NCBI GenBank assembly: GCA_023450615.1
Contig: JAEXGT010000073.1
Location: 10,217 to 74,216 of the forward strand
Reading direction: 5' to 3'
Source of the DNA: Pseudomonadota bacterium
GTDB lineage: Bacteria; Pseudomonadota; Alphaproteobacteria; Rhizobiales; Beijerinckiaceae
Length of the DNA stretch: 64,000 nucleotides
How positions within the stretch are numbered: position 1 is the stretch's first letter; the number at the start of each line of letters is the position of its first letter. This document shows, piece after piece, positions 26,713-34,349 of the stretch. The position numbers and the translations under genes were made by a program. The notes below the pieces were generated by a model. It ran no database searches and was not told where the DNA came from. It saw only the letters and a list, made by a program, of their open reading frames with translations.

Positions 26713-28050
26713 TCAATCCGTGCTCACCGCCGTCTCGATATCGGAGGGATCGATCTGCTGGTTGAGGCCGGCATTGAGCTTGTCCCGGTCGAGTTCGCCC
26801 TCCCACCAGGCGACCACCACGGCGGCGACGCCGTTGCCGATGATATTGGTGAGCGCCCTCACTTCACTCATGAATTTATCGATGCCCAGAATGACGGCCA
26901 TGCCAGGCACAAGCACTGGGTTCACGACGGCAAGCGTGGCGGCGAGGGTCACGAAACCCGCGCCGGTGACGCCGCTCGCCCCCTTCGAGGTCAGAAGCGC
27001 CACGAGCAGGATGGTGAGCTGCTGGCTCAAGGACAGATCGACGCCGAGCGCCTGCGCGATGAACAGTGTCGCCAGCGTCATGTAGATGTTCGTGCCGTCG
27101 AGATTGAATGAGTAGCCGGTTGGCACCACGAGCCCCACCACCGACTTCGAGCAGCCGAGCCGCTCCAGCTTCTCCATAAGCTGCGGCAGCGCGCTCTCGG
27201 AGGAGCTCGTGCCGAGCACGATAAGAAGCTCGTCCTTGATATAGGCGATGAACTTGAAGATCGAGAAACCCGCGATCCGCGCCACGGTGCCGAGAACGAC
27301 GAACACGAACAAAGCTGCCGTGGCATAAAACGTGATAATCAGACCGAACAAATTGCCGAGCGCGGATGGCCCATAGCGGCCGATGGTGTAGGCCATGGCT
27401 CCGAAGGCGCCAATGGGCGCGGCCTTCATGACGATTGCAATGACGCCGAACACGCCATGCGCCGCTTCGTCGATAAAGCGGCGCAGATTGTCGGCCCGCT
27501 CGCCCATCGCCAGCAAGGCGAAGCCGAACAGGATGGCGAACAGAAGCACCTGCAAAATATCGCCCTGGGCGAATGCGCCCACCACGCTGTCGGGGATGAT
27601 GTGAAGCACGAAATCCACCGGCTTCTGCTCGGCGGCCGCCTTGGCATAGCCTGCCACCGCGTTCGGATCGGGCGTGCCGGAAAAGCCTGCGCCGGGTTTC
27701 ACGAGATTGCCGATGATGAGGCCGATGATAAGCGCGAAGGTGGAAATCACTTCGAAATAGACGAGCGCCTTGACGCCGACGCGGCCCACCTTCCGCGCAT
27801 CCTGGATGTGGGAGATGCCGGAGACGACGGTGCAGAAGATAATGGGCGCGATGACCATCTTGATGAGCTTGATGAAGCCGTCGCCGAGCGCCTTGATCCA
27901 ATCGCTCTTGGCGAAATCCGGGGCGAGCCAACCCACGAGAATGCCGAGGAAGATGGCGATCAAAACCTGGATGTAGAGAACCTTGTACCAGGGTTTGCGG
28001 ATGCGGACCGGAGCCTCGGCCCGGTCCGCAGTAGCGGAAATGGTCGTCAT
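26713..28050 (-). CDS. Dicarboxylate/amino acid:cation symporter (DctA/GltP family)
   Basis: The 445-residue protein has the glutamate/C4-dicarboxylate carrier topology (DAACS family), with eight helices and two hairpins. The HP1 serine-rich loop reads GTSSSESALPQ, the NMDGT-type motif appears as FNLDGTNIYMT, and the HP2 region is SKGASGVTGAGF. These match succinate/fumarate/malate uptake carriers such as DctA. I start at 28050; the upstream frame to 28179 is not protein-like. No dctBD regulators are adjacent, and I found no sigma54 promoter match upstream. Confidence 0.92.
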   Translation of the reverse strand: MTTISATADRAEAPVRIRKPWYKVLYIQVLIAIFLGILVGWLAPDFAKSDWIKALGDGFIKLIKMVIAPIIFCTVVSGISHIQDARKVGRVGVKALVYFEVISTFALIIGLIIGNLVKPGAGFSGTPDPNAVAGYAKAAAEQKPVDFVLHIIPDSVVGAFAQGDILQVLLFAILFGFALLAMGERADNLRRFIDEAAHGVFGVIAIVMKAAPIGAFGAMAYTIGRYGPSALGNLFGLIITFYATAALFVFVVLGTVARIAGFSIFKFIAYIKDELLIVLGTSSSESALPQLMEKLERLGCSKSVVGLVVPTGYSFNLDGTNIYMTLATLFIAQALGVDLSLSQQLTILLVALLTSKGASGVTGAGFVTLAATLAVVNPVLVPGMAVILGIDKFMSEVRALTNIIGNGVAAVVVAWWEGELDRDKLNAGLNQQIDPSDIETAVSTD

Positions 28051-28256
28051 GACGCTTGACCTATGTCGAAAGATCGCAGGTCCACCCCCTCGCCCAGGCA
28101 GCTTCTCGCTCTGCGACCGGTTCAGGGGAAACGCTAAACGCGCATGAAAGCTGCATGGAAAGCGTCTCCTGCACTTCAACCGCTGCCGCTGGGCAAGCGG
28201 AAACCAGGATCGTCCGCCTGGAGTGCGATTCGCCCGGGGCGCTCACGAAAGGGCCC

Positions 28257-28547
28257 TCACCGCCCGGCTTCCGTTCGCCTCGCCGCCTCCCCGCGAAACA
28301 TAGCCTCGATGCTCCTGCGGCGCGCTTCCCAGTCCGTGCGATAGCTATGCATATCCTCCAGAACCGCATCGGCGAAGAACTTGCGCCGGTCGAAATAGCA
28401 TGGCGGGCCATAGCCGCCCTGGCAGCGCTCCGCCTTGCGGCAGGCGCGGTTGCGGCAGGTGGCGGGCACATGGAGCACATCGGCGAGACGGCGCAGGGCG
28501 TCGTCGCAATCGGGAAGCGTGGCGAGATACTGACGGGTGCGGCTCAT
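28257..28547 (-). CDS. Small Cys-rich hypothetical protein
   Basis: The 96-residue protein begins MSRTRQYLATLPDCDDALRR, preceded by a strong GGAGG. Its core CRNRACRKAERCQG..GPPC holds four closely spaced Cys, which could bind zinc or an iron-sulfur cluster. The rest is helical and Arg-rich. I do not recognise a named family. It lies upstream of dctA on the same strand, 206 bases away, and next to the AT-rich island. Confidence 0.6.
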   Translation of the reverse strand: MSRTRQYLATLPDCDDALRRLADVLHVPATCRNRACRKAERCQGGYGPPCYFDRRKFFADAVLEDMHSYRTDWEARRRSIEAMFRGEAARRTEAGR

Positions 28548-28973
28548 CGGAAAAGCCTCCTGTGGCAATGAGCTGGACAAGGAATGGGAACGAAGAAAAG
28601 ATTTTTTGGGAAAAAGGCGCGCGCCTGCGGGCTCCGGGCCTGAAAAGGCCGGGAGCCTTGAAGCGGCAATCGAGGGAGGCGCGATGGGCAATCCGGCTCG
28701 ATGGTGTTTGTGTGTGAAGAACCGGATGGCCCCTCGCGCACGGCTTTTTTAGGCGGACACCGCATCATTCCTGAAAGGATGTGCGGGCGGCCTCCTGCCG
28801 GCGGGCTTGGCGTTTGGCCTCATCCGCAGGACCGCTCCCGGCTCCACAATCACGACGCCTCGCGAGCGCGCCCCTCGGTGAGCCGAGATGACGCCAATAT
28901 GGCCCAGCTTAGGACGATTGTTAAGAACAAAATAGGAACAAAAATGCCCGAAACCAACCGAGATTGCTTAGAG
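28548..28973. other. Non-coding stretch at the left edge of the AT-rich island
   Basis: I see no gene here. Composition changes across it, from GC-rich on the left to AT-rich after about 28890. Two structures lie downstream of the Rel-type gene on the minus strand: a long hairpin at 28631-28656, and a GGCGCGCGCC palindrome at about 28617-28626 which on the minus strand runs directly into TTTTT. Together they could end the NA37-Rel transcript and bound the island. Confidence 0.4.
28617..28656 (-). terminator. Terminator candidate for the NA37-Rel operon
   Basis: At 28631-28656, GCTCC-G-GGCCT pairs with AGGCC-G-GGAGC around a GAAA tetraloop with one G:G mismatch. Next on the minus strand come AGGCGCGCGCC and a run of T residues (complement of 28617-28612). 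The position is about 320 bases beyond the Rel stop, so termination for this operon is an inference. Confidence 0.4.
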
Positions 28974-29960
28974 CTAGTGTATGCTTTCTCCAAGGTCATT
29001 CAGCAGTGGCTCAATCTCTTCTGGGGTGAGAGGCCAATCCGCGATCGCTTGTTCTGGTGACTGAGAGACGGCCCTGTAGGCTAGAAGAATAGACGGCTGG
29101 GTGAATAATGGGTTCCGTCCTGCTACGCGAGCCTTAATACGATCTATAAGGAAAGACTTCTGATCGAGAAGAGCAGTTACAGCTCGCATGTAGTCATCTG
29201 CATCCTTAGGCTCGTAGGCACGTACAAGGAAACCCTCCAAGAGACTTGGCTTAGGCTCAAGACCTGTGGCATGCCGATAGAGCTCGCCCAACCGGCTTGT
29301 AATATCCCTCACAGATGCCAATGCTTGACTCACATCCTTGGCCACAAGTTCGAAGTAGTCATTAGTAGCCTCTAACAATGCCATAGCTTTCGCAGCGTTC
29401 CGCTGCATAATGTGCGTAGCATCTATCTGAGGCTTATAGATAGTGTCATGAGTAAGTTCGCTGTACGCATGCTGAAGTATAGTCTTAATTTGGACTTCGC
29501 ATGGAGTGCCCGCAGGGATTACCACTCCATTATTTTCAGTGTCAGCGTCAGGCCTTACGACGAAATGAACGGCAGCATATTCAAAGGCCACCGGATTCCG
29601 CTTTTGTTCTTCCTCATAATCACGATCTTTGGAGCATGTCCAGCCAGGATTTTGTCGCAGAGAGGCAACTACCTTCGCGATGTCGCTTCCTAATAAAACA
29701 ACAAAGCGGGTTCCAACCTTATCTGTGATATCATTATAAGGTTCTTTGTATGTCTTATTCCTATAAAAAGCCTTTTCTATTAGCTTGTTATCATCCTTAA
29801 GCCGAGGGCTTACAGAACTCTTAAGAAAATAAGCAGTATCAATTGGAGCAATTAAAGCACTTAGATTATCTATTACTTTATTACTGATCAAATCTCCCCA
29901 AGCTCGATAAATATTCTTTTCTGCATGCCATTGGGCAAGAAATTTCTCCTCTCTGCTCAT
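28974..29960 (-). CDS. RelA/SpoT-domain nucleotide synthetase, no hydrolase domain (candidate toxin)
   Basis: The 328-residue protein carries a RelA/SpoT synthetase domain at about residues 45-180. The basic substrate-binding segment is SPRLKDD (R53, K55). The metal-binding Asp is D80 in DKVGTRFVV, the guanine-stacking Tyr is Y128 in EYAAVHFVV, and the catalytic Glu is E155 in EVQIKT (Lys where Arg is usual). QHAYSELTHD follows, as in small alarmone synthetases. There is no HD hydrolase domain before it and no TGS or ACT domain after it. Residues 185-328 are helical and unassigned. The start at 29960 overlaps the NA37 stop as ATGA. Base composition is clearly AT-richer than the flanks. It could make (p)ppGpp or (p)ppApp, or pyrophosphorylate tRNA as toxSAS enzymes do. 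Confidence 0.82.
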   Translation of the reverse strand: MSREEKFLAQWHAEKNIYRAWGDLISNKVIDNLSALIAPIDTAYFLKSSVSPRLKDDNKLIEKAFYRNKTYKEPYNDITDKVGTRFVVLLGSDIAKVVASLRQNPGWTCSKDRDYEEEQKRNPVAFEYAAVHFVVRPDADTENNGVVIPAGTPCEVQIKTILQHAYSELTHDTIYKPQIDATHIMQRNAAKAMALLEATNDYFELVAKDVSQALASVRDITSRLGELYRHATGLEPKPSLLEGFLVRAYEPKDADDYMRAVTALLDQKSFLIDRIKARVAGRNPLFTQPSILLAYRAVSQSPEQAIADWPLTPEEIEPLLNDLGESIH

Positions 29961-31018
29961 TCTTGTCCCTCTATTGGCCCACGAATTGTAACTCGCGTCC
30001 ACTTGGGTTGCCCTTCCCACCGCTCAACAGTCTCAACCTCGACGAGCTCTTTCATCGCTTCAGGAGGACCAGAGAGTGTAATTTTACTTGGAAAACGCAG
30101 TTTTCTGAGCTTTAAAGTTCCGCTGACTTCACTTAGATCTTTAGGTATTACTCTATCTGGGAAACGCTCTTCACGCATATGCGCGCGATACTGATCGCGA
30201 ATTTCGCGTGGGAGGTATCTATCTGCAAATTGTGCAACCTGAATAGTAGGGGATTGATCTACTTTCAGATAAGTATAAAGGCCATTGTAAAGATCTACTT
30301 TTCCCTCCTCAGAAATTGGAGCGGACTTGATAAACGATTTTGTTTGTTCAAGAAATTTCTTGACTTGCTGGGCATTATTCTCAGGAATATCAAGCCCGAG
30401 AAAGCGACTGTGGAAGTAGTGCGCTGCGTTCTCGCGTTGCGCCGCTGTCATGGTGCTGTCGTAAACTGTAGCACTCCAACCTCCAGGCAGTTCCGGACGT
30501 GGATCAGCTCCATCAGAAACAAATAAGCCAATCTTGTAGAGTTTTGTTTTAGGGCTCAGAAATAGATCGCTGACAAAAGTTGCCTGCAGGTCGCGGGTCT
30601 TCAAGAAGCCCTCATGAAGCTCTGCTTTCATAACCCCAAAGAATGGGCGACTAGGATGCCCTACAGTTCCATCGAAAGCGACTACTAGTCCTCCAGGAAG
30701 TTGTCTTGAGCTCTGAGCTTCTGCCAAGCCATCGGCAAGAAGCTTAGATTGAAGTACAAAATTTTCATCATCAGCATCTAAAAGTGCACACCCTCTCGCT
30801 ATTACGCTGCCATCACCAAAGGAGCGAATAGCCATTTCCATGCACTGTGCATTGCTTTTAAACGCAGCTATGACCCGGCTAATAAAAACCTGTTTGGCTC
30901 GATCCGGCAGATTGAGGAGTTCAGTAGAGTAAGTTGGAGGTATGATTGTTTTGTCATCTGCCCGACGATGAACTTCATGCAAGCACACGCGACCTAAAAC
31001 TAAATTCTCAAGCGTCAT
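29957..31018 (-). CDS. NA37/NdpA-type nucleoid-associated protein
   Basis: I assign this 353-residue protein to the 37-kDa nucleoid-associated family (NdpA/YejK, Pfam NA37). The pattern supporting this is PGGLVVAFDG then FFGVMKAELHEGF, a central LSPKTKLYKIGLFV, AAHYFHSRFLGLDIPEN with KKFLEQTKSFI, and then NGLYTYLKVDQSPTIQVAQFADRYLP. YejK binds the E. coli nucleoid, but its role is not settled. A GGGGGGA ribosome site precedes ATG 31018. It is the first gene of a coupled pair with the Rel-type synthetase. Such order (neutraliser or sensor first, effector second) is usual in toxin-antitoxin modules, which is inference here. Confidence 0.78.
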   Translation of the reverse strand: MTLENLVLGRVCLHEVHRRADDKTIIPPTYSTELLNLPDRAKQVFISRVIAAFKSNAQCMEMAIRSFGDGSVIARGCALLDADDENFVLQSKLLADGLAEAQSSRQLPGGLVVAFDGTVGHPSRPFFGVMKAELHEGFLKTRDLQATFVSDLFLSPKTKLYKIGLFVSDGADPRPELPGGWSATVYDSTMTAAQRENAAHYFHSRFLGLDIPENNAQQVKKFLEQTKSFIKSAPISEEGKVDLYNGLYTYLKVDQSPTIQVAQFADRYLPREIRDQYRAHMREERFPDRVIPKDLSEVSGTLKLRKLRFPSKITLSGPPEAMKELVEVETVERWEGQPKWTRVTIRGPIEGQE

Positions 31019-31020
31019 TC

Positions 31021-31230
31021 AAGTCCCCCCATCCGGACCGGTGCGCAGTAGTTTTTATTGAGATCTGGCCAAGGCCGAATCCATGCTGCGTCAACCGGAA
31101 AGTCTCTCAAAGAAAATTCATAGACTTCTAAATAGCAAGTTGAATTTATCGCTTTAGGCGAGCATTTGGCGCGATAGAACAATTTCTAGTACATAAGTCG
31201 AATATCTTAATGTACGTGTGACAGTTGCCG
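31021..31230. promoter_or_regulatory. AT-rich upstream region of the NA37-Rel pair
   Basis: This 210-base region holds no gene. It is markedly AT-rich from about 31115 to 31225 and then changes sharply to GC-rich sequence at the GFA gene. The promoter of the NA37-Rel operon should lie here on the minus strand. Several TATA-like hexamers occur but no pair is convincing enough to place. I found no tRNA, integrase or clear direct repeat at the island edges. Confidence 0.35.
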
Positions 31231-31680
31231 CTAGAGTGCCCCAAACTCCGCCACCAATTCCGGATAAATCTCCATCGGCGGGAGCTTCTCGAAGCTGTGC
31301 ACCGCAGGCGTTTTCGCCCAGGGGAGCGCCTCACTGGTATAGGTCTCGATGAAGGGCGCAAAATCCTTCGCGTCATCGAGCATGGTGGCGCGGATATTCA
31401 CGAAATCGTCGAGTCCTTCGGGGCGCGTGAACAGCCAGCTCATGCAATGCGGGCAGAAGAAATGGCGCGTGGGGCTGTGCAGGCCGCCGATCACGGGTTC
31501 GCCCTGCTCCACCGCTAACCTGTCGCTGGTGTAGAGTGCGCTCAGCGAGAAGGCGCTCGCGCTCATGCGCTGGCAGCCCGTGCAATGGCAGGCCATGGTC
31601 ATGACGGGTTTTCCCGTCACGCGAAACCGCACCTGCCCGCACCGGCATCCGCCCTCTCGTCCCGTGATGTCATCCGCCAT
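31231..31680 (-). CDS. GFA-family zinc protein
   Basis: GFA (glutathione-dependent formaldehyde-activating, CENP-V-like) proteins have zinc-binding Cys sets, visible here as GGCRCGQVRF, MACHCTGCQRMSASAFS and FFCPHCMSWLF. The 149 residues match the family length. Most members have no proven formaldehyde activity. I start at 31680 (MADDITGREGGC). The frame extends to 31779, but those residues are Pro/Arg-rich and unlike the family. Confidence 0.9.
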   Translation of the reverse strand: MADDITGREGGCRCGQVRFRVTGKPVMTMACHCTGCQRMSASAFSLSALYTSDRLAVEQGEPVIGGLHSPTRHFFCPHCMSWLFTRPEGLDDFVNIRATMLDDAKDFAPFIETYTSEALPWAKTPAVHSFEKLPPMEIYPELVAEFGAL

Positions 31681-31828
31681 CGTAGCCACCATCATTCGAA
31701 GACGGGGAGGATGAGGCGCATGGGAGGCTTCGGTCAATGCCGGACGCGCTGGCGCGCCCCTGAATGCCGGGCGAGGCATTCGGCTTGGGATGCGGTTCCG
31801 GCGCGCGCCCTCGTGGGAGCCGCAAATG

Positions 31829-31871
31829 AAAGAGCCGCTTCCACGCGAGCAGAAGCGGCTCTTTTTGTTTT
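31829..31871. terminator. Strong hairpin with T-run on both sides
   Basis: AGAGCCGCTT (31831-31840) pairs perfectly with AAGCGGCTCT (31853-31862) and is followed on the plus strand by TTTTTGTTTT. On the minus strand it ends in CTCTTTCATTT, so it could also terminate the RTX gene at 31939 or shield the GFA gene from read-through. Confidence 0.7.
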
Positions 31872-31888
31872 CAATCGAGGTGCTTAGA

Positions 31889-31923
31889 GCTTCGGAGCAT
31901 GGCGCGAGGCTATGCTCCGAAGC
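31889..31923 (-). terminator. Inverted repeat just after the first RTX gene
   Basis: GCTTCGGAGCAT (31889-31900) and ATGCTCCGAAGC (31912-31923) form a perfect 12-bp stem with an 11-base loop, 16 bases beyond the RTX stop. No T-run follows directly, but the second hairpin 30 bases on supplies one. Confidence 0.5.
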
Positions 31924-31938
31924 ATCCGATGGGCACGA

Positions 31939-34161
31939 TCAGATGACGAGGAAATCGAGATCCGTCAGCTTCAGGCCGGCCTTCAGCTTGGCGAAGGCGA
32001 TCCCCTTCTTGCCGCCGACGCCGTCTGCGTCATAGGACAGAACCCCGGTCTTGGAGTTGTAGTCGAGGTAGTCGTTCTTGTCCTTCGGGCCGTTGATGCT
32101 GAAGAACTTCTTGTTCAGCTTGCCGGGCTTCGCCTCGGTGCCTTTGCCGAGCTTCTTGAAGATGGCGTTATCGAGCCAGATCGTGTCGTCCTTCACGTTG
32201 AAGTCCTTGATCGTGTCCAGATTTTTCTTCTTATCGAGCTTCGTGCTGAACACGAAGACGTCCTTGCCCTTGCCTCCGGTCAGGGTGTCGTTGCCGAAAC
32301 CGCCGCCGAGACGGTCGTTGCCCTTGCCGCCCGTGATCTTGTCGGTGCCGGCGCCGCCGAACAGGACGTTGTTGCCCGACACGGCCGTGATGGTCTCTTT
32401 TTGGACGTCGGTCAGCGAGACGGTAAGGAGCTTATCGACGCTGGTCGTTCCGTCGGAGACGCGCACGGCGACCTGGTGGCTGGTCGCTTGCTCGTAATCG
32501 AGCAGCAGACCGTTCTTGACCACGAGCTTGTCACCCTGAACGGCGAACCGGCCGCCGGCATCGTCCACGAGGATGTAGGACAGGGCGTCGCCGTCAGCGT
32601 CGGTGGCGGAGAGATCGCCGACAACGGTGCCGTTCGCGGCGTTCTCGGCCACACTCGCGGGAGACAGGTTCAGAGCCGTCGGGGCATCGTCAACGGAATT
32701 GATCGTGACGTTGACCTTCTGCTCGACGCTGCCGCCCTTGCCGTCGGAGACGATGATGGTGAAGCTGTCGGTGCCGTGCACGTTCGCGGTCGGGGTGTAG
32801 GTGAACTTGCCGTCTGCGATGGTGACAGCGCCCTTCTGCGGGCCTGCGCCGTCCTTGATCGTGTAGGTCAGGTCGTCGCCATCCACATCGGTGCCACCGA
32901 TATTGATGCCAACCAGCGCCGTGTCCTCGTTCGTGGTGACGTTGCGGTTCGCCTCGATGGTCGGAGCGTAGTTGATCTCGGCGCTGCCGTTCTTCAGGGC
33001 GGTGATGATGCCGCCGACGCCGAAGAACTTGCCGCCTGCCGTGGCGCCACGGGCGGCGAGAACGAGTTCAGCCAGATCCATCGCGAAATCATCGGATTGG
33101 CCGAGACGCGTCACGATCTGCTTCAGCACGATGGTGTATTCATCGGCCTTGAGGGCAGCCACGCGGGCAGCGACGGCTTCGTTGCCTTCAACCGCATCCC
33201 ACTCGGCGATCAGGGCCTGGCGATGGGCGTTGAGCAGCTCGACATATTCCTCAAGCGCAGCGGCCATTGCCGTGGCGTCAGCCGCGTTGTCGATGGCGTT
33301 GATGAACTGGAACTTGGCATGCTCGACCTGAACCTGGTGAGCGAATGCCGCCTGGAGATCCGCAAGGGATGTAAAGTCGCCGAACAGGGTGGCGATTTCC
33401 TGCAGGCCGAGCGCCACGGCCTTCTGGCGGCCTGCGTTGTCGGGAAGCTCACGGAAGAGTGCCACGGCCTCACCACTCAGCACCCCGTCTTCGATGGCGC
33501 GGTCGATGGCGCCCAGGATGCTCACATCCGTCGCGGTACCGTCGTTGAAGACGCTGAGAATCTCGGCGATTTCGCCGGCCGCCTCGTCGATGGCGGTGAT
33601 GATCTTGACCACGCCGAAGAACTTCTCGCCGGGCATGGAACCGCGGGCTTCGAGAACACGCGCAGCGAGTTCCGCCACGTAATCGGCGTCATCGAGACGG
33701 CCGTTGATCTCGGCGAGAACGGTCGTGTAGGCATCGGCCTTGAGGGCAGCCACGCGCTCGGCGACGGCTTCATTGCCTTCGACAGCATCCCACTCGGCGA
33801 TCAGGGCCTGGCGGTGGGCGTTGAGCAGCTCGACATATTCCTCGAGCGCAGCGGCCATTGCCGTAGCGTCAGCGGCATTGTCGATGGCGGCGATGAACTG
33901 GTGCTTGGCGTACTCGACAGCAATCTGGCGAGCGAGCTCAGCCTTTACCGCCTCAACGTCCGCATAGCCGCCGAACAGGTTGGCGACCTCTTTCAGACCG
34001 AGGGCGATGGCCTGCTGGCGACCGGCGCGGTCGGGGAGGCTGTTGAAGATCGCGTCATTGCCGTCCGAGAACAGCATGTCGCCATAGGTGTCGATGGCAT
34101 CGAGGATTGCCGTTACGTCGGCATCCGGATCGTTGAAGGCTGCGAGAAGCGCGTCGGACAT
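31939..34161 (-). CDS. RTX/cadherin-like secreted protein with duplicated N-terminal module
   Basis: The 740 residues read as follows. Residues 41-196 and 238-393 are two copies of an unassigned helical module, with a 43-residue stretch identical between them (92-134 and 289-331). Residues 398-490 and 493-590 are Ig/cadherin-like domains (GTDVDGDDLTYTI, DADGDALSYIL). Residues 601-640 hold RTX calcium-binding nonapeptides (GGAGTDKIT, GGKGNDRLG, GGFGNDTLT). The C-terminus ends in LTDLDFLVI, as expected for a type I secretion signal. There is no N-terminal signal peptide. It is probably exported by a T1SS encoded elsewhere. It may act in adhesion or surface layers, which is inference. Confidence 0.82.
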   Translation of the reverse strand: MSDALLAAFNDPDADVTAILDAIDTYGDMLFSDGNDAIFNSLPDRAGRQQAIALGLKEVANLFGGYADVEAVKAELARQIAVEYAKHQFIAAIDNAADATAMAAALEEYVELLNAHRQALIAEWDAVEGNEAVAERVAALKADAYTTVLAEINGRLDDADYVAELAARVLEARGSMPGEKFFGVVKIITAIDEAAGEIAEILSVFNDGTATDVSILGAIDRAIEDGVLSGEAVALFRELPDNAGRQKAVALGLQEIATLFGDFTSLADLQAAFAHQVQVEHAKFQFINAIDNAADATAMAAALEEYVELLNAHRQALIAEWDAVEGNEAVAARVAALKADEYTIVLKQIVTRLGQSDDFAMDLAELVLAARGATAGGKFFGVGGIITALKNGSAEINYAPTIEANRNVTTNEDTALVGINIGGTDVDGDDLTYTIKDGAGPQKGAVTIADGKFTYTPTANVHGTDSFTIIVSDGKGGSVEQKVNVTINSVDDAPTALNLSPASVAENAANGTVVGDLSATDADGDALSYILVDDAGGRFAVQGDKLVVKNGLLLDYEQATSHQVAVRVSDGTTSVDKLLTVSLTDVQKETITAVSGNNVLFGGAGTDKITGGKGNDRLGGGFGNDTLTGGKGKDVFVFSTKLDKKKNLDTIKDFNVKDDTIWLDNAIFKKLGKGTEAKPGKLNKKFFSINGPKDKNDYLDYNSKTGVLSYDADGVGGKKGIAFAKLKAGLKLTDLDFLVI
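33139..33297 (-). repeat. Internal coding repeat, copy 2
   Basis: Nearly identical at DNA level to 33729-33888, at a distance of about 590 bases. It encodes the most conserved part (residues 289-341) of the second N-terminal module in the RTX protein. The low divergence, including at silent sites, points to recent duplication or gene conversion. Confidence 0.85.
33729..33888 (-). repeat. Internal coding repeat, copy 1
   Basis: This is the partner of 33139-33297. It encodes residues 92-144 of the RTX protein. Only a few base differences separate the copies in this core, while the flanking module parts have diverged more. Confidence 0.85.
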
Positions 34162-34349
34162 GGAAAGAATCCAGTGTTAAAGGAAAAACACCGGCTTATA
34201 GGACGACTTATATAAACGATACAACGTTTAAAAAGAGATCTCGCAATAATCCTTTTCAGCTCGCCGCTCAAAGGCGGAAGCATCACCCCAGAGCCGCCCC
34301 GGATCGCCCGGATGAGCGATAAGTCCGGTCGGGCTCCCGGCTTGGCCCT

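Noticed and set aside
28051..28256. Sigma54 promoter before the DctA-type gene
   Set aside because: No acceptable GG-N10-GC element was found on the minus strand, so its regulation cannot be assigned.
28890..31225. Phage or integrative element attachment site around the AT-rich island
   Set aside because: No tRNA, integrase or convincing direct repeat is seen at the edges. Only composition marks the island.
31912..34215. Very long plus-strand open frame antisense to the first RTX gene
   Set aside because: It is the mirror of the Asp/Gly/Ala-rich repeats on the minus strand. Its translation shows no domain, while the minus strand shows clear RTX and Ig-like domains.
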